DNA of 64,000 nt from Herbiconiux daphne (GCF_024979295.1 NZ_JANLCJ010000001.1:806001-870000), one strand, 5' to 3'; positions 17,530 to 26,155 are shown, numbered from the stretch's first letter. Notes: generated from the letters alone by a model not told the origin. Made by a program: numbers and translations.

Positions 17530-19175
17530 CCGGCGCGGGGGCGTTCTGGTGCGACACCGTCGTCACGGGCGGGGCGGATGCCGCCACCCACCGATCGGTG
17601 CGCATCGAGCACGACGCCGGCGGCACCATCACGGCGTTCGTTCCGGGGGCGGTGGCCGAGGCATCCGATGTCGTGCTGGGCACGGTGCTGCCGGGATTCG
17701 GCGACGCCCACTCGCACGCGTTCCATCGGGCGTTGCGCGGTCGCACCCACGACGAGGGCGGCGACTTCTGGCGTTGGCGCGAGCGCATGTACCGGGTTGC
17801 GGCCGCGCTCGACCCGGCGCTCTACCACCGGCTCGCGCGCGGAGTCTTCGTTGAGATGCTGGCGGCGGGCTACACCGCGGTCGGCGAGTTCCACTACGTG
17901 CACCACCGGCCCGACGGCCGCGGCTACGACGAGCCGCACGCGATGGAGCTCGCGCTCGTGCGGGCGGCGCGCGAGACCGGCATCCGGCTCACCCTGCTCG
18001 ACACCTGCTACCTCGAGGGGGGCATCGGCCGGGCGCTCGAGCCCGGGCAACAGCGTTTCAGCGACGGATCGGCGGCCGCGTGGCTGGAGCGCTGGCACTC
18101 CCTGCGCGACGCGCTCGCGGCCGACGTGGCTGGGCCGCACGGCTCCGGGGGGCCCGGGACCGGCGAGACGACCGCGCCCGGCGCGACGACCGGCACCACC
18201 GCGCCCGCCACGGTCGCTCTCGGTGCCGCCATCCACTCGGTGCGGGCGGTGTCGCCGGGGGCGATCCGCGAGATCGTCGCCGGGTTGCTCCGCGACGTGC
18301 CCTTGCACATCCATCTCTCAGAACAGCGGCAGGAGAACGACGACTGCCTCGCCGCCTACGGCGTGACGCCCACCGCCCTGCTCGCCGAGGCGGGTGCGCT
18401 CAGCGCGCGAACCAGCCTGGTGCACGCCACGCACCTCACCGAGGCCGACCGCGCGCTGATCGCGGCATCCGGAGCCACCGTGGTGATGTGCCCGACCACC
18501 GAGGCCGACCTCGGCGATGGAATCGGGCCGGCGCGATCGCTCGCCGCAGCGGGCACCCCGATCGCGCTCGGATCCGACCAGAACGCCGTCATCGACCCCT
18601 TTCTCGAACTGCGCGCGCTCGAGAGCGGCGAGCGGCTGGCGTCGCAACGCCGCGGACGCTTCTCACCCGCCGCTCTGCTCGCGGCGGGCACGTCGGCGGG
18701 CTACGCCTCGCTCGGACTCGGTGGCGCCTCGCTGCGGGTCGGCGACCCGTGCGACCTGGTGGAGGTGGCGACGGACTCCGCGCGAACGGTCGGCTGCGAC
18801 CCGGCCCAACTCGTGCTCGCCGCGACCGCCTCCGATGTGCGCCGGGTGATCGTGGGCGGGCACGTCGCGGTCGCCGACGGCCGGCTCGCCTCGGGGGTGC
18901 ACCCGTCGAGCCTCCTCCACGGCGCCCTCGCCGAGCTCGACGCCCGCCTCCACCTCGCCGACCGCCCCCACCCCGATGCCCGCCCCCACCCCGATGCCAG
19001 CCCCCACCTCGATGCCCGCCCCCACCCGGGCGACCGCCCCCGACCCAACGACCACCTCCACCCCGACGACCGCCTCCACCCCGACGACCGCCTCCACCCC
19101 GACGACCGCCCCCACCCCGACGACCACCCCCGCCCCGCCGACGCGACCCCCACCCGAAGGGCCCCCACCGCATGA
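17526..19175 (+). CDS. hutF: Formimidoylglutamate deiminase with repetitive tail
   Basis: HutF hydrolyses N-formimidoyl-L-glutamate to N-formyl-L-glutamate and ammonia. It belongs to the amidohydrolase superfamily: the metal site GFGDAHSHAFHRALRG is near residue 57, with IHLSEQ, HATHLTEAD and GSDQNAVIDPF as further ligand or substrate regions. The GTG start at 17526 overlaps the previous stop. The enzyme core ends near residue 470. The last 75 or so residues are a His/Pro/Asp/Arg repeat (units such as HPDDRL and HPDARP, 18 bp each), not expected in HutF. The stop overlaps the hutI start (ATGA at 19172-19175). Confidence 0.88.
   Translation: MTGAGAFWCDTVVTGGADAATHRSVRIEHDAGGTITAFVPGAVAEASDVVLGTVLPGFGDAHSHAFHRALRGRTHDEGGDFWRWRERMYRVAAALDPALYHRLARGVFVEMLAAGYTAVGEFHYVHHRPDGRGYDEPHAMELALVRAARETGIRLTLLDTCYLEGGIGRALEPGQQRFSDGSAAAWLERWHSLRDALAADVAGPHGSGGPGTGETTAPGATTGTTAPATVALGAAIHSVRAVSPGAIREIVAGLLRDVPLHIHLSEQRQENDDCLAAYGVTPTALLAEAGALSARTSLVHATHLTEADRALIAASGATVVMCPTTEADLGDGIGPARSLAAAGTPIALGSDQNAVIDPFLELRALESGERLASQRRGRFSPAALLAAGTSAGYASLGLGGASLRVGDPCDLVEVATDSARTVGCDPAQLVLAATASDVRRVIVGGHVAVADGRLASGVHPSSLLHGALAELDARLHLADRPHPDARPHPDASPHLDARPHPGDRPRPNDHLHPDDRLHPDDRLHPDDRPHPDDHPRPADATPTRRAPTA
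18950..19150 (+). repeat. In-frame minisatellite at the 3' end of hutF
   Basis: Imperfect 18-bp units of the type CTCCACCCCGACGACCGC repeat in frame, most regularly at about 19044-19130. They encode a hexapeptide HPDDRL/P. Earlier units are more diverged (HPDARP, HLDARP). Confidence 0.75.
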
Positions 19176-20383
19176 CGACCGAGCTCATCACCGGCATCGC
19201 CGAACTCACCACCCAGCAGCACGAGCCCGGTGCCGGCGGACCGAACCGGCTGCGCGACGCCGCCCTGCTGATCGGCGACGACGGCCGCATCGCCTGGATC
19301 GGTCCCGCCCACCGCGCCCCCGCCGCCGACACGCGAACGGATGTCGCGGGGCGCGCCGTGCTTCCCGGCTGGGTCGACAGCCACACCCACCTGATCTTCG
19401 CGGGCGATCGCTCGGCCGAGTTCGAGTCGCGGCTCGCCGGGCGCCCGTATGCGGCGGGCGGCATCCAGACCACAGTCACCGCCACCCGCGCCGCCACCGC
19501 CGAGCAGCTCGAGGCCGGCGGACGGCGACTCCGTGCCGAGGCCGAGGTGCAGGGCACCACGTTCGTCGAGACCAAGACCGGCTACGGCCTCGACGTCGCC
19601 ACCGAGCTGCGGTCGGCACGCGCGGCCGCCGGGGTCGCCGACCTCGTCAGCTACCTCGGCGCGCACGTCGTGCCCGTCGGGGTCGACCGTCGCGACTACC
19701 TCGACCTCGTCACCGGCCCGATGCTCGACGCCGTGCGCCCGTTCGTGCAGTTCGTCGACGTGTTCTGCGAGACCGGCGCCTTCGACGTCGACGAGAGCCG
19801 CGAGGTGCTCGCCGCCGGCCGCGCCGCCGGGCTGGGTCTGCGCGTGCACGGCAACCAGCTCGGCGAGAGCGGCGGCGTCGCCCTCGCCGTCGACCTGGGC
19901 GCGTCGAGCGTCGACCACTGCAACCACCTGTCGGCCGCCGACGTCGACGCTCTCGCCGCGAGCTCCACGGTGGCGACGCTGCTGCCGGCCTGCGACCTCT
20001 CCACCCGCCAGCCCTTCGCCCCGGCCCGCCGCCTGCTGGATGCCGGCGCCGCGATCGCCCTCGCCACGAACTGCAATCCGGGCAGCTCCTACACCACGTC
20101 GATGCCGTTCTGCATCGCCACCGCCGTGCTGCAGATGGGACTGACCGTCGAGGAGGCCGTCTGGGCGGCGACCCGCGGGGCCGCGCTCGCGCTCCGCGGC
20201 GGTGCGCGCACGGGTGACCGGCCCGATCCGGTGGCCGACGGGGTGGGGCAGGTGGTCGTCGGGGGTCGCGCCGATCTTCAGGTGCTCGACGCGCCATCCG
20301 TGGCCCACCTCGCCTACCGCCCGGGGGTTCCTCTCGTCAGCGCGGTCTGGCGCCACGGCGTGCGCCGCCGCCTATCGTCTTGA
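19172..20383 (+). CDS. hutI: Imidazolonepropionase
   Basis: HutI (403 residues from the ATG at 19172) opens the ring of 4-imidazolone-5-propionate to give N-formimidoyl-L-glutamate, the HutF substrate. Amidohydrolase-fold landmarks are PGWVDSHTHLIFAGDRSAEF (metal-binding HTH near residue 72), KTGYGLDVATELR, HGNQLGESGGVALAVDLGA, VDHCNHLS and ATNCNPGSSYTTSMPF. Length is normal. It is the last gene of the operon and overlaps the hutF stop by 4 bp. A tandem repeat follows directly. Confidence 0.93.
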   Translation: MTTELITGIAELTTQQHEPGAGGPNRLRDAALLIGDDGRIAWIGPAHRAPAADTRTDVAGRAVLPGWVDSHTHLIFAGDRSAEFESRLAGRPYAAGGIQTTVTATRAATAEQLEAGGRRLRAEAEVQGTTFVETKTGYGLDVATELRSARAAAGVADLVSYLGAHVVPVGVDRRDYLDLVTGPMLDAVRPFVQFVDVFCETGAFDVDESREVLAAGRAAGLGLRVHGNQLGESGGVALAVDLGASSVDHCNHLSAADVDALAASSTVATLLPACDLSTRQPFAPARRLLDAGAAIALATNCNPGSSYTTSMPFCIATAVLQMGLTVEEAVWAATRGAALALRGGARTGDRPDPVADGVGQVVVGGRADLQVLDAPSVAHLAYRPGVPLVSAVWRHGVRRRLSS

Positions 20384-20399
20384 CAGCCCGCCACCGCCA

Positions 20400-20530
20400 T
20401 CCGGCGTGACACCCCCCCACCGCCAAGCGGCGTGACACCCCCCCGCCGCCCAGCGGCGTGACACCCGCCGCCGCCCAGCGGCACGACACCCCCCACCGCC
20501 ATGCGGCGTAACACCCCGCCGCCACCACCC
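20400..20530. repeat. Tandem repeat downstream of hutI (25-26 bp period, about 5 copies)
   Basis: Units starting GGCGTGAC, GGCACGAC or GGCGTAAC begin at 20403, 20429, 20455, 20480 and 20505, giving periods of 26, 26, 25 and 25 bp. Each unit has a C-rich run and a CCGCCnnnCGG block that can pair with itself. It fills most of the gap between hutI and the ATP-grasp gene. Confidence 0.8.
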
Positions 20531-20554
20531 GCCGCCCCCTCGTAGACTCGACGC

Positions 20555-21520
20555 ATGACCGCTTCGCCCCGCGTCTTCGTCATCCACGAGAACCCCGAGT
20601 GGCTGCCCCCGCTCGAGGCCGCGTTCGCCGCCGAAGGGGTGCCGCTCGAGCAGCTGCTGCTCACCGACGGCAGCATCGACCTCGCCGCGCGCCCAGCCCC
20701 CGGCGTCTACTGGTCGCGCATGAGCGCCTCGGCCCACACCCGCGGCAACACCCGCTCCAAGGACTACACCCGCGCCGTGCTCTCGTGGCTCGAGGCCTCG
20801 GGGGCACGCGTCGTGAACGGCCGCTCGGTGATCGACCTCGAAGTGAGCAAGGTGCAGCAGCACCTGGCCCTCACCCGCGCCGGCTTCGACGTGCCCCGCA
20901 CGATCGCGGTCTTCGGCCGCGACGGCCTCGCCGCCCGCGCGCGCGAGTTCGGGTTGCCGTTCATCTCGAAGCACAACCAGGGCGGCAAGGGCCTCGGTGT
21001 GCGCCGGTTCGACAGCTACGAGCAGTTCGACGCCTACGTCGCCGGCCCCGACTTCGAAGAGCCGATCGACGGCATCACGCTGCTGCAGGAATACCTCGTG
21101 TCGGCCGAGCCGTTCATCACCCGCGCCGAGTTCGTGGGCGGCCGTTTCGTCTACGCGGTGCGGGTCGACACGTCGTCGGGCAGCTTCGAGCTCTGCCCGG
21201 CCGACGCGTGCGCGGTGCCCGGAGCCGACGGCACGATCACACCGATGTTCCAGGTGCGCGAGGGGTTCGGCTCCGATCCGCTCGTGGCCCGTTACGAAGG
21301 CTTCCTCGCCCAGAACGGCATCGAGATCGCCGGCATCGAGTTCATCGAGACCGCCGACGGCCGCCGCGTGACCTACGACATCAACACCAACACCAACTAC
21401 AACCCCGACGTCGAGGCCTCGAGCCCCGTATCGGGCCCGCGCGAGATCGCGAAGTTCCTGGGCGGGTTGCTCGAGCAGGTTCCGGATGCCGCCCCGGCGC
21501 TCGCGGGCAGGAGCGCCTGA
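20555..21520 (+). CDS. RimK-type ATP-grasp ligase
   Basis: A 321-residue ATP-grasp enzyme of the RimK-like group, which joins a carboxylate to an amine through an acyl-phosphate. The ATP-binding lysine region PFISKHNQGGKGLGVRRFDS is near residue 130, LLQEYLVSAEPFITRAEFVG is the adenine/loop region, and the Mg2+-binding EFIETADGRRVTYDINTNTN is near residue 263. The substrate is unknown: neither ribosomal S6 glutamylation nor mycothiol synthesis is indicated by neighbours. A -10 box TAGACT (20543-20548) lies 6 nt before the ATG. It heads a tight cluster with an LLM flavin enzyme and an acyl-CoA dehydrogenase-like enzyme. Confidence 0.82.
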   Translation: MTASPRVFVIHENPEWLPPLEAAFAAEGVPLEQLLLTDGSIDLAARPAPGVYWSRMSASAHTRGNTRSKDYTRAVLSWLEASGARVVNGRSVIDLEVSKVQQHLALTRAGFDVPRTIAVFGRDGLAARAREFGLPFISKHNQGGKGLGVRRFDSYEQFDAYVAGPDFEEPIDGITLLQEYLVSAEPFITRAEFVGGRFVYAVRVDTSSGSFELCPADACAVPGADGTITPMFQVREGFGSDPLVARYEGFLAQNGIEIAGIEFIETADGRRVTYDINTNTNYNPDVEASSPVSGPREIAKFLGGLLEQVPDAAPALAGRSA

Positions 21521-22593
21521 TGGCCATGACGTTCGGCTACTGGACGCCGATTTTCGGCGGCTGGCTGCGCAATGTCGACGACGAAGAGACCCCCACCACC
21601 TTCGAGCACGTGAAGCAGATCGCCCAGACCGCCGAGCGCATCGGCTTCGACCTCACGCTCATCGCTGAGCTCAATCTCAACGACATCAAGGGGCAGCAGG
21701 CCCCCAGCCTCGACGCGTGGGAGCTCACCGCCGCCGTGGCCGCCGTCACCGAACGGCTCGAGATCATGACCGCCATCCGGCCCGGCTACCACCTGCCCGC
21801 CGTGGCGGCGAAACGTGCGGCCACGATCGACGACATCTCGGGCGGCCGGTTCTCGCTCAACGTGGTGTCGGCGTGGTGGGCCGAGGAGGCGCGGCAGTAC
21901 GGCGGCATCTTCTCGGAGCACGACGACCGCTACCGCCGCAGCCTCGAGTTCGTCGAGATTCTCAAGGGGCTGTGGTCGACGACGCCCTACAGCTTCTCGG
22001 GCGAGTACTACACGGTCGAGAACACCTATCTCTCGCCCAAGCCCCAGGTGACGCCGACGATCTATGCCGGCGGCGAGAGCGAGGGCGGCAAGCAGGCGAT
22101 CGCCCGCTTCGCCGATGCCTACGTCACCCACGGCGGCACGCCCGACGAGCTGCGGGCGAAGGTGCTCGATCTCACCACCCGGCGGGCGGCGGTCACCGAC
22201 GTGCCGTTCTCGTCGTTCGGCATGGCCGCCTACGCCATCGTGCGCGACACCGAGCAGGAGGCCGAGGCCGAGCTCGAACGCATCACCGATGTGCGGGGCG
22301 GCGCGGCCTACGAGTCCTATCAAGACTTCGTGTCGAAGTCGCAGCTCGACACCGCGGTCGACCTGCGCGACTACTCGGTGTCGAACCGGGGGCTGCGGCC
22401 CGACCTCGTGGGCACTCCCGACCAGGTCGCGCGGCGCATCCGGGAGTTCTCCGATGCCGGGGTCGACCTGCTGCTGCTGCAGTTCTCACCGCATCTGCGC
22501 GAGATGCAGCGCTTCGCCGAGCAGGTCATCCCACGGGTGCGCGCGCTCGAGGCGGCCGAGCCGTCGAAGGCGGCTGTCAGCCCCGGCCGATAG
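21520..22593 (+). CDS. LLM-class flavin-dependent monooxygenase (SsuD/SfnG-like)
   Basis: A 357-residue bacterial-luciferase-like TIM-barrel enzyme. AATIDDISGGRFSLNVVSAW (near residue 105) is the family signature; TPTIYAGGESEGGKQ and GTPDQVARRIREF are the usual phosphate and C-terminal segments. Relatives use reduced FMN and O2 to break C-S bonds of alkanesulfonates or sulfones, or to oxidise other small molecules; some actinobacterial members use F420. The ATG at 21520 shares its A with the TGA of the ATP-grasp gene, a sign of coupled translation; ATG at 21526 is an alternative. The TAG stop also starts the -10 box of the next gene. Confidence 0.85.
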   Translation: MAMTFGYWTPIFGGWLRNVDDEETPTTFEHVKQIAQTAERIGFDLTLIAELNLNDIKGQQAPSLDAWELTAAVAAVTERLEIMTAIRPGYHLPAVAAKRAATIDDISGGRFSLNVVSAWWAEEARQYGGIFSEHDDRYRRSLEFVEILKGLWSTTPYSFSGEYYTVENTYLSPKPQVTPTIYAGGESEGGKQAIARFADAYVTHGGTPDELRAKVLDLTTRRAAVTDVPFSSFGMAAYAIVRDTEQEAEAELERITDVRGGAAYESYQDFVSKSQLDTAVDLRDYSVSNRGLRPDLVGTPDQVARRIREFSDAGVDLLLLQFSPHLREMQRFAEQVIPRVRALEAAEPSKAAVSPGR

Positions 22594-22596
22594 CCT
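22591..22596 (+). promoter_or_regulatory. -10 box TAGCCT overlapping the LLM stop codon
   Basis: TAG (22591-22593) terminates the LLM monooxygenase and is also the first half of TAGCCT, followed by 6 nt and the ATG of the dehydrogenase-like gene. It is read as a leaderless promoter inside the operon. Confidence 0.55.
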
Positions 22597-22602
22597 TCTG
22601 GC

Positions 22603-23772
22603 ATGGCAGAAACCACCCCTGCCGCCTCGCTGATCGACGACGAGCTGCTGGCTCGCATCCGTTCGCGGGCGGCGACGCACGATCGCGACAACACGTTCCC
22701 CACCGACGACCTGAGCGAGCTCGCCGCCGTGGGCTACCTGCGCATGTTCACACCCGAGTCGCTCGGCGGCCTGGGCTTCGGCCTCGCACGGGTCGCCCGC
22801 GAGCAGACGAGGCTCGCGACGGCGGCCCCGGCCACCGCGCTGGCCATCAACATGCACCTGGTGTGGACGGGTGTGGCCAAGGTGCTGCTCGACCGCGGCG
22901 ACGACTCGCTAGCGTGGGTGCTGACGGATGCCGCGAACGGCGAGATCTTCGCGTTCGGCAACAGCGAGGCCGGCAACGATCTCGTGCTGTTCGGCTCGAA
23001 CACCGTCGCCGAGCCACTCGCCGACGGCGGCTACCGCTTCACGGGCCGCAAGATCTTCACGTCGCTGTCGCCGGTGTGGACCAGGCTCGGCGTGTTCGGC
23101 CGCGACGACACCGATCCCGAGGCGCCGCTGCTCGTGCACGCCTTCCTCGACCGCGAGGCCGAGGGCGTCACCACCATCGCCGACTGGAACACCCTCGCGA
23201 TGCGGGCGAGCCAGAGCAACACCACCGTGCTGGAGGGCGCGGTGGCGCCGGCATCCCGGGTCTTCCGACGCCTGCCCGCGGGGCCGAGCGCCGACCCGCT
23301 GATCTTCGGCATCTTCGCGAACTTCGAGATCCTGCTGGCGGCGGTCTACACCGGCATCAGCCAGCGCGCGATCGAGCTCGCCGTCGAGGCGGCGCACCGC
23401 CGCACCTCGATGAAGGCTGGCGGGCGGCCCTATGCGCACGACCCCGACATCCGCTGGAAGGTGGCCGAGGCGGGCATCGCCCACGACGGCATCCTGCCGC
23501 AGATCGAGGCGCTCGCCGGCGACGTCGACGCCCTCGTGCAGCACGGGCCGGCCTGGTTCCCGAAACTCGTCGGGCTCAAGGTGCGCGCCACCGAGAGCGC
23601 CCGCTTCGTGGTCGACCAGGCGCTGCGGGTGTCGGGCGGCTCGGCGCTCTACGCCTCGAGCGAGCTCGGGCGGCTCTACCGCGATGTGGTAGCCGGCATC
23701 TTCCATCCCTCCGACGGCGAATCGGCGCACTCCACTGTGGCCAACGCGCTGCTCGGGCCGATTCCCGAGTGA
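22603..23772 (+). CDS. Acyl-CoA dehydrogenase-fold flavoenzyme (DszC/SfnB-like)
   Basis: A 389-residue flavoprotein with the acyl-CoA dehydrogenase fold: an N-terminal helical domain (TPESLGGLGFGLARVAREQ), a middle beta domain (FAFGNSEAGNDLVLFG, FTGRKIFTSLSPVW) and a C-terminal helical domain ending DVVAGIFHPSDGESAHSTVA. The usual catalytic glutamate of true acyl-CoA dehydrogenases is not obvious, and pairing with an LLM monooxygenase is typical of DszC/SfnB-like oxidoreductases in sulfur acquisition. A sulfur role is inferred from this context. The ATG is preceded by TAGCCT at 6 nt; the stop overlaps the next gene's GTG. Confidence 0.75.
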   Translation: MAETTPAASLIDDELLARIRSRAATHDRDNTFPTDDLSELAAVGYLRMFTPESLGGLGFGLARVAREQTRLATAAPATALAINMHLVWTGVAKVLLDRGDDSLAWVLTDAANGEIFAFGNSEAGNDLVLFGSNTVAEPLADGGYRFTGRKIFTSLSPVWTRLGVFGRDDTDPEAPLLVHAFLDREAEGVTTIADWNTLAMRASQSNTTVLEGAVAPASRVFRRLPAGPSADPLIFGIFANFEILLAAVYTGISQRAIELAVEAAHRRTSMKAGGRPYAHDPDIRWKVAEAGIAHDGILPQIEALAGDVDALVQHGPAWFPKLVGLKVRATESARFVVDQALRVSGGSALYASSELGRLYRDVVAGIFHPSDGESAHSTVANALLGPIPE

Positions 23773-25043
23773 ATCGCCCGGGGCCCACGGCGGGGGCGAG
23801 AGGGCGCCGACCACGGCTGCGCGCCCGGGCACGGCTCGTGCTGGGTGCGGTGATCGTGGTCGTCGCCGCGACGACGGCGGGGTGCACGAGCAGCTGGGCG
23901 GGTGGGCCGAACGGCCTGACCGCCGGCGGATCGGCGCCTGCGTCGGCATCCGGCACCGCCCCCGGCGGCGACCAGGCAGACGACGCGGCCGGGCGCACCC
24001 GAGGGGCTTACCCGGTGCTGTCGCCCGAGGCGCGCAACCGTCTCTACGCGAAGGTGCGGCTCGACACCATGACCCTCGAGCAGAAGGTCGCATCGCTGTT
24101 CATGGTGCACGTGCCCGGCGCCGACGCCGCCGCGCTGCAGGGCTACCTCGCCGCCTATCATCCGGGCGGTCTGCTGCTGCTCGGCGACAACGTGCCCGGT
24201 TCGGCCGAGCAGGCCGAGGCGCTCACGTCGGCGCTGCACGAGAGCGACGGCCTGGGCACGCTCGTGGCGATCGACGAAGAGGGCGGAGTGGTCGCCCGGC
24301 TGCAGGCCGACACCTTCGCCTCGGCCGAGACGCTCAAGCACGAGCCGGCATCCGCCACCGCCGACGCCTTCGCCCAGCGAGCCGACCTGCTGAAAGCGAC
24401 CGGCATGACGGTCAACTTCGGCATCGTGGCCGACGTCACCGACGACCCGTCGTCGTTCATCTTCGAGCGTGCGCTCGGCACGGATGCCGCGTCGTCGAGC
24501 GACCGCGTGGCCGCCGCGGTCGGCGCCGAGTCGGGTAAGGTGCTGAGCACGCTCAAGCACTTCCCCGGCCACGGCGCCGCGCCGGGCGACTCGCACAGTT
24601 CATTGCCGTCGACCGATCTGCCGGTCGATCAGTGGCTGACGGATGACGCGCCGCCGTTCGCGGCGGGCATCGATGCCGGGGCGCCGCTCGTGATGTTCGG
24701 GCACCTGGTGTATTCCTCCGTCGACGCCGCGCCGGCCTCGCTGTCGGCGCCGTGGCACCGGGTGCTGCGCGACCAGCTCGGTTTCGACGGGGTCGCCGTG
24801 ACCGACGACATGCTCATGCTCGAGAACTCTGGCGTGCCGGCCTACGCCGACCGCACCGCGAACGCCGTCGCCGCGATCAACGCCGGCAACGACCTGCTGC
24901 TCTACAACACCGCCATCGACCTGCCCGCCATGACGGCGTCGGTCGTCGCGGCCGTGCAGGCCGGCACGATCGCGCCGGAGACCATCAACGACGCGGCACT
25001 GCGCGTGCTCGAGTTGCGTCGCGACCTCTACGCGATGGACTGA
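23769..25043 (+). CDS. Glycoside hydrolase family 3 lipoprotein (NagZ-like)
   Basis: A 424-residue secreted lipoprotein with a GH3 domain, probably a beta-N-acetylhexosaminidase acting on muropeptides or other glycans outside the membrane. The basic N-terminus, hydrophobic helix and lipobox (VVAATTAGC, Cys near residue 38) mark a signal peptidase II substrate. LVAIDEEGGVVARLQ, LKHFPGHGAAPGDSHSSLPS (the Asp-x-His loop of NagZ enzymes) and GVAVTDDMLML (catalytic Asp region) define the GH3 domain. The GTG start overlaps the preceding stop (GTGA at 23769-23772), so it belongs to the transcript although its role there is unclear. Confidence 0.85.
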   Translation: MNRPGPTAGARGRRPRLRARARLVLGAVIVVVAATTAGCTSSWAGGPNGLTAGGSAPASASGTAPGGDQADDAAGRTRGAYPVLSPEARNRLYAKVRLDTMTLEQKVASLFMVHVPGADAAALQGYLAAYHPGGLLLLGDNVPGSAEQAEALTSALHESDGLGTLVAIDEEGGVVARLQADTFASAETLKHEPASATADAFAQRADLLKATGMTVNFGIVADVTDDPSSFIFERALGTDAASSSDRVAAAVGAESGKVLSTLKHFPGHGAAPGDSHSSLPSTDLPVDQWLTDDAPPFAAGIDAGAPLVMFGHLVYSSVDAAPASLSAPWHRVLRDQLGFDGVAVTDDMLMLENSGVPAYADRTANAVAAINAGNDLLLYNTAIDLPAMTASVVAAVQAGTIAPETINDAALRVLELRRDLYAMD

Positions 25044-25104
25044 GCGGGGCGCCGCGTTGTGCGGGGCGCCGGGCTGCCCGGGTCGCCAAGCGCGGCTCGC
25101 GCGA

Positions 25105-25992
25105 TCAGGCCGTGGGCGGTGCCGGCGGGGTGGGCGGAGTGGGCGTCTTCTTGCGGTGCGTGAGCACCACGATGAGCACGATCACCGCCGCGATCACGGC
25201 GAGCGGCAGCAGCCACGGAATGAGCACCCCGACCACCACCACGAAGCCCGACAGCGCCGCCGTGAGCGACGCCCAGCCGGTGGCCAGGCCGCTCCAGAAG
25301 TCGCCCGGAACGTTCGAGGGCAGCGCGCCCTTCTGCTGCAGGTCGAGGGTGATGGTGGAGTAGTCGATCTGATCGGCGAGGTACTGCTTCTGCGAGGTCA
25401 GGCTGTCGAGTTGCCCCTGGCGGTCGCTGAGGGCGGTCTCGAGCTCGATCAGGTCGGCGGTCGTGGCGGCGTCGTCGACGAGCGCGAGCAGCCGGTCGAC
25501 GGATGCCTGCAGCGCCGCGATCTGCGCGTCGAGGTCGCGCACCTGCAGGGTGACGTCGCTCGAACTCAGCTGCACCGACTCGACGGTGCCCAGCTCTTTC
25601 AGCCCGTCGACGGCGGCGTCGACGTCGTCGGCCGGCACCCGGATGGTGAGCTGCGCGCTGGCGCGCTGATTGTCGCTGCCGGCCTGCTGGCTGCGCGAGT
25701 CGATGCGACCGTCGAGCGACTCGACCAGGTCGATGGCGGCATCCGTGGCGGCGGTGGGGTCGTCGACGGTGACGGTGATCCAGCCCGTGGTGATGACGCT
25801 CTGGTCGGCGGCGATCGAGCCGTCGGCGGCCACGCCGCCCTCGGTGGTCGATCCGTCGGAACGGGTGCCCTGGTCGGGCGCCGTCATCTCCGACGGCTGC
25901 GACGGAGCCGACGACGACCCGCTCGAGGCCGAGCACCCGGCGAGCACGAGAGCAGCGGCCACGGCCGCGGAAGCGAGGAATAGTCGTCTCAT
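25105..25992 (-). CDS. DUF4349 lipoprotein
   Basis: A 295-residue lipoprotein. The signal peptide MRRLFLASAAVAAALVLAGC has lipobox LAGC. After a Ser/Gly-rich linker, the DUF4349 domain (ITTGWITVTVDDPTAATDAA onward) contains a long coiled-coil-like segment (residues about 165-225), and the C-terminus has a membrane helix followed by a basic end (VLTHRKKTPTPP). Function unknown. I chose the ATG at 25992, not the GTG at 26001, because -10 box TAGGGT (26000-26005, minus) lies 7 nt before the ATG and overlaps the GTG. Confidence 0.8.
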   Translation of the reverse strand: MRRLFLASAAVAAALVLAGCSASSGSSSAPSQPSEMTAPDQGTRSDGSTTEGGVAADGSIAADQSVITTGWITVTVDDPTAATDAAIDLVESLDGRIDSRSQQAGSDNQRASAQLTIRVPADDVDAAVDGLKELGTVESVQLSSSDVTLQVRDLDAQIAALQASVDRLLALVDDAATTADLIELETALSDRQGQLDSLTSQKQYLADQIDYSTITLDLQQKGALPSNVPGDFWSGLATGWASLTAALSGFVVVVGVLIPWLLPLAVIAAVIVLIVVLTHRKKTPTPPTPPAPPTA

Positions 25993-26004
25993 GAGGCTCA
26001 CCCT

Positions 26005-26018
26005 AGAGAAGCTTCTCT
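26005..26018. promoter_or_regulatory. Perfect 14-bp palindrome next to the DUF4349 -10 box
   Basis: AGAGAAGCTTCTCT is fully self-complementary and touches the TAGGGT -10 hexamer, inside the -35/-10 spacer. It is a possible operator, with no regulator nearby. Confidence 0.4.
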
Positions 26019-26155
26019 GAGACCTGGCTGGGGCCGGGCGGATGGTTATCCGGTCGTTATCGCGGCCGGGCCTGGGAGGAAGCTGGAACCCGCGGGCGAG
26101 GGTGCGAGCCGCGCTCTACGGTGGGAGTGACGATCACAGAACGAAGGAGGACGTC

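Noticed and set aside
20599..25043. Very long plus-strand frames spanning several genes (for example 21717-25043)
   Set aside because: Only the final part of each encodes a recognisable protein; the earlier part is the out-of-frame reading of neighbouring genes, common in GC-rich DNA.
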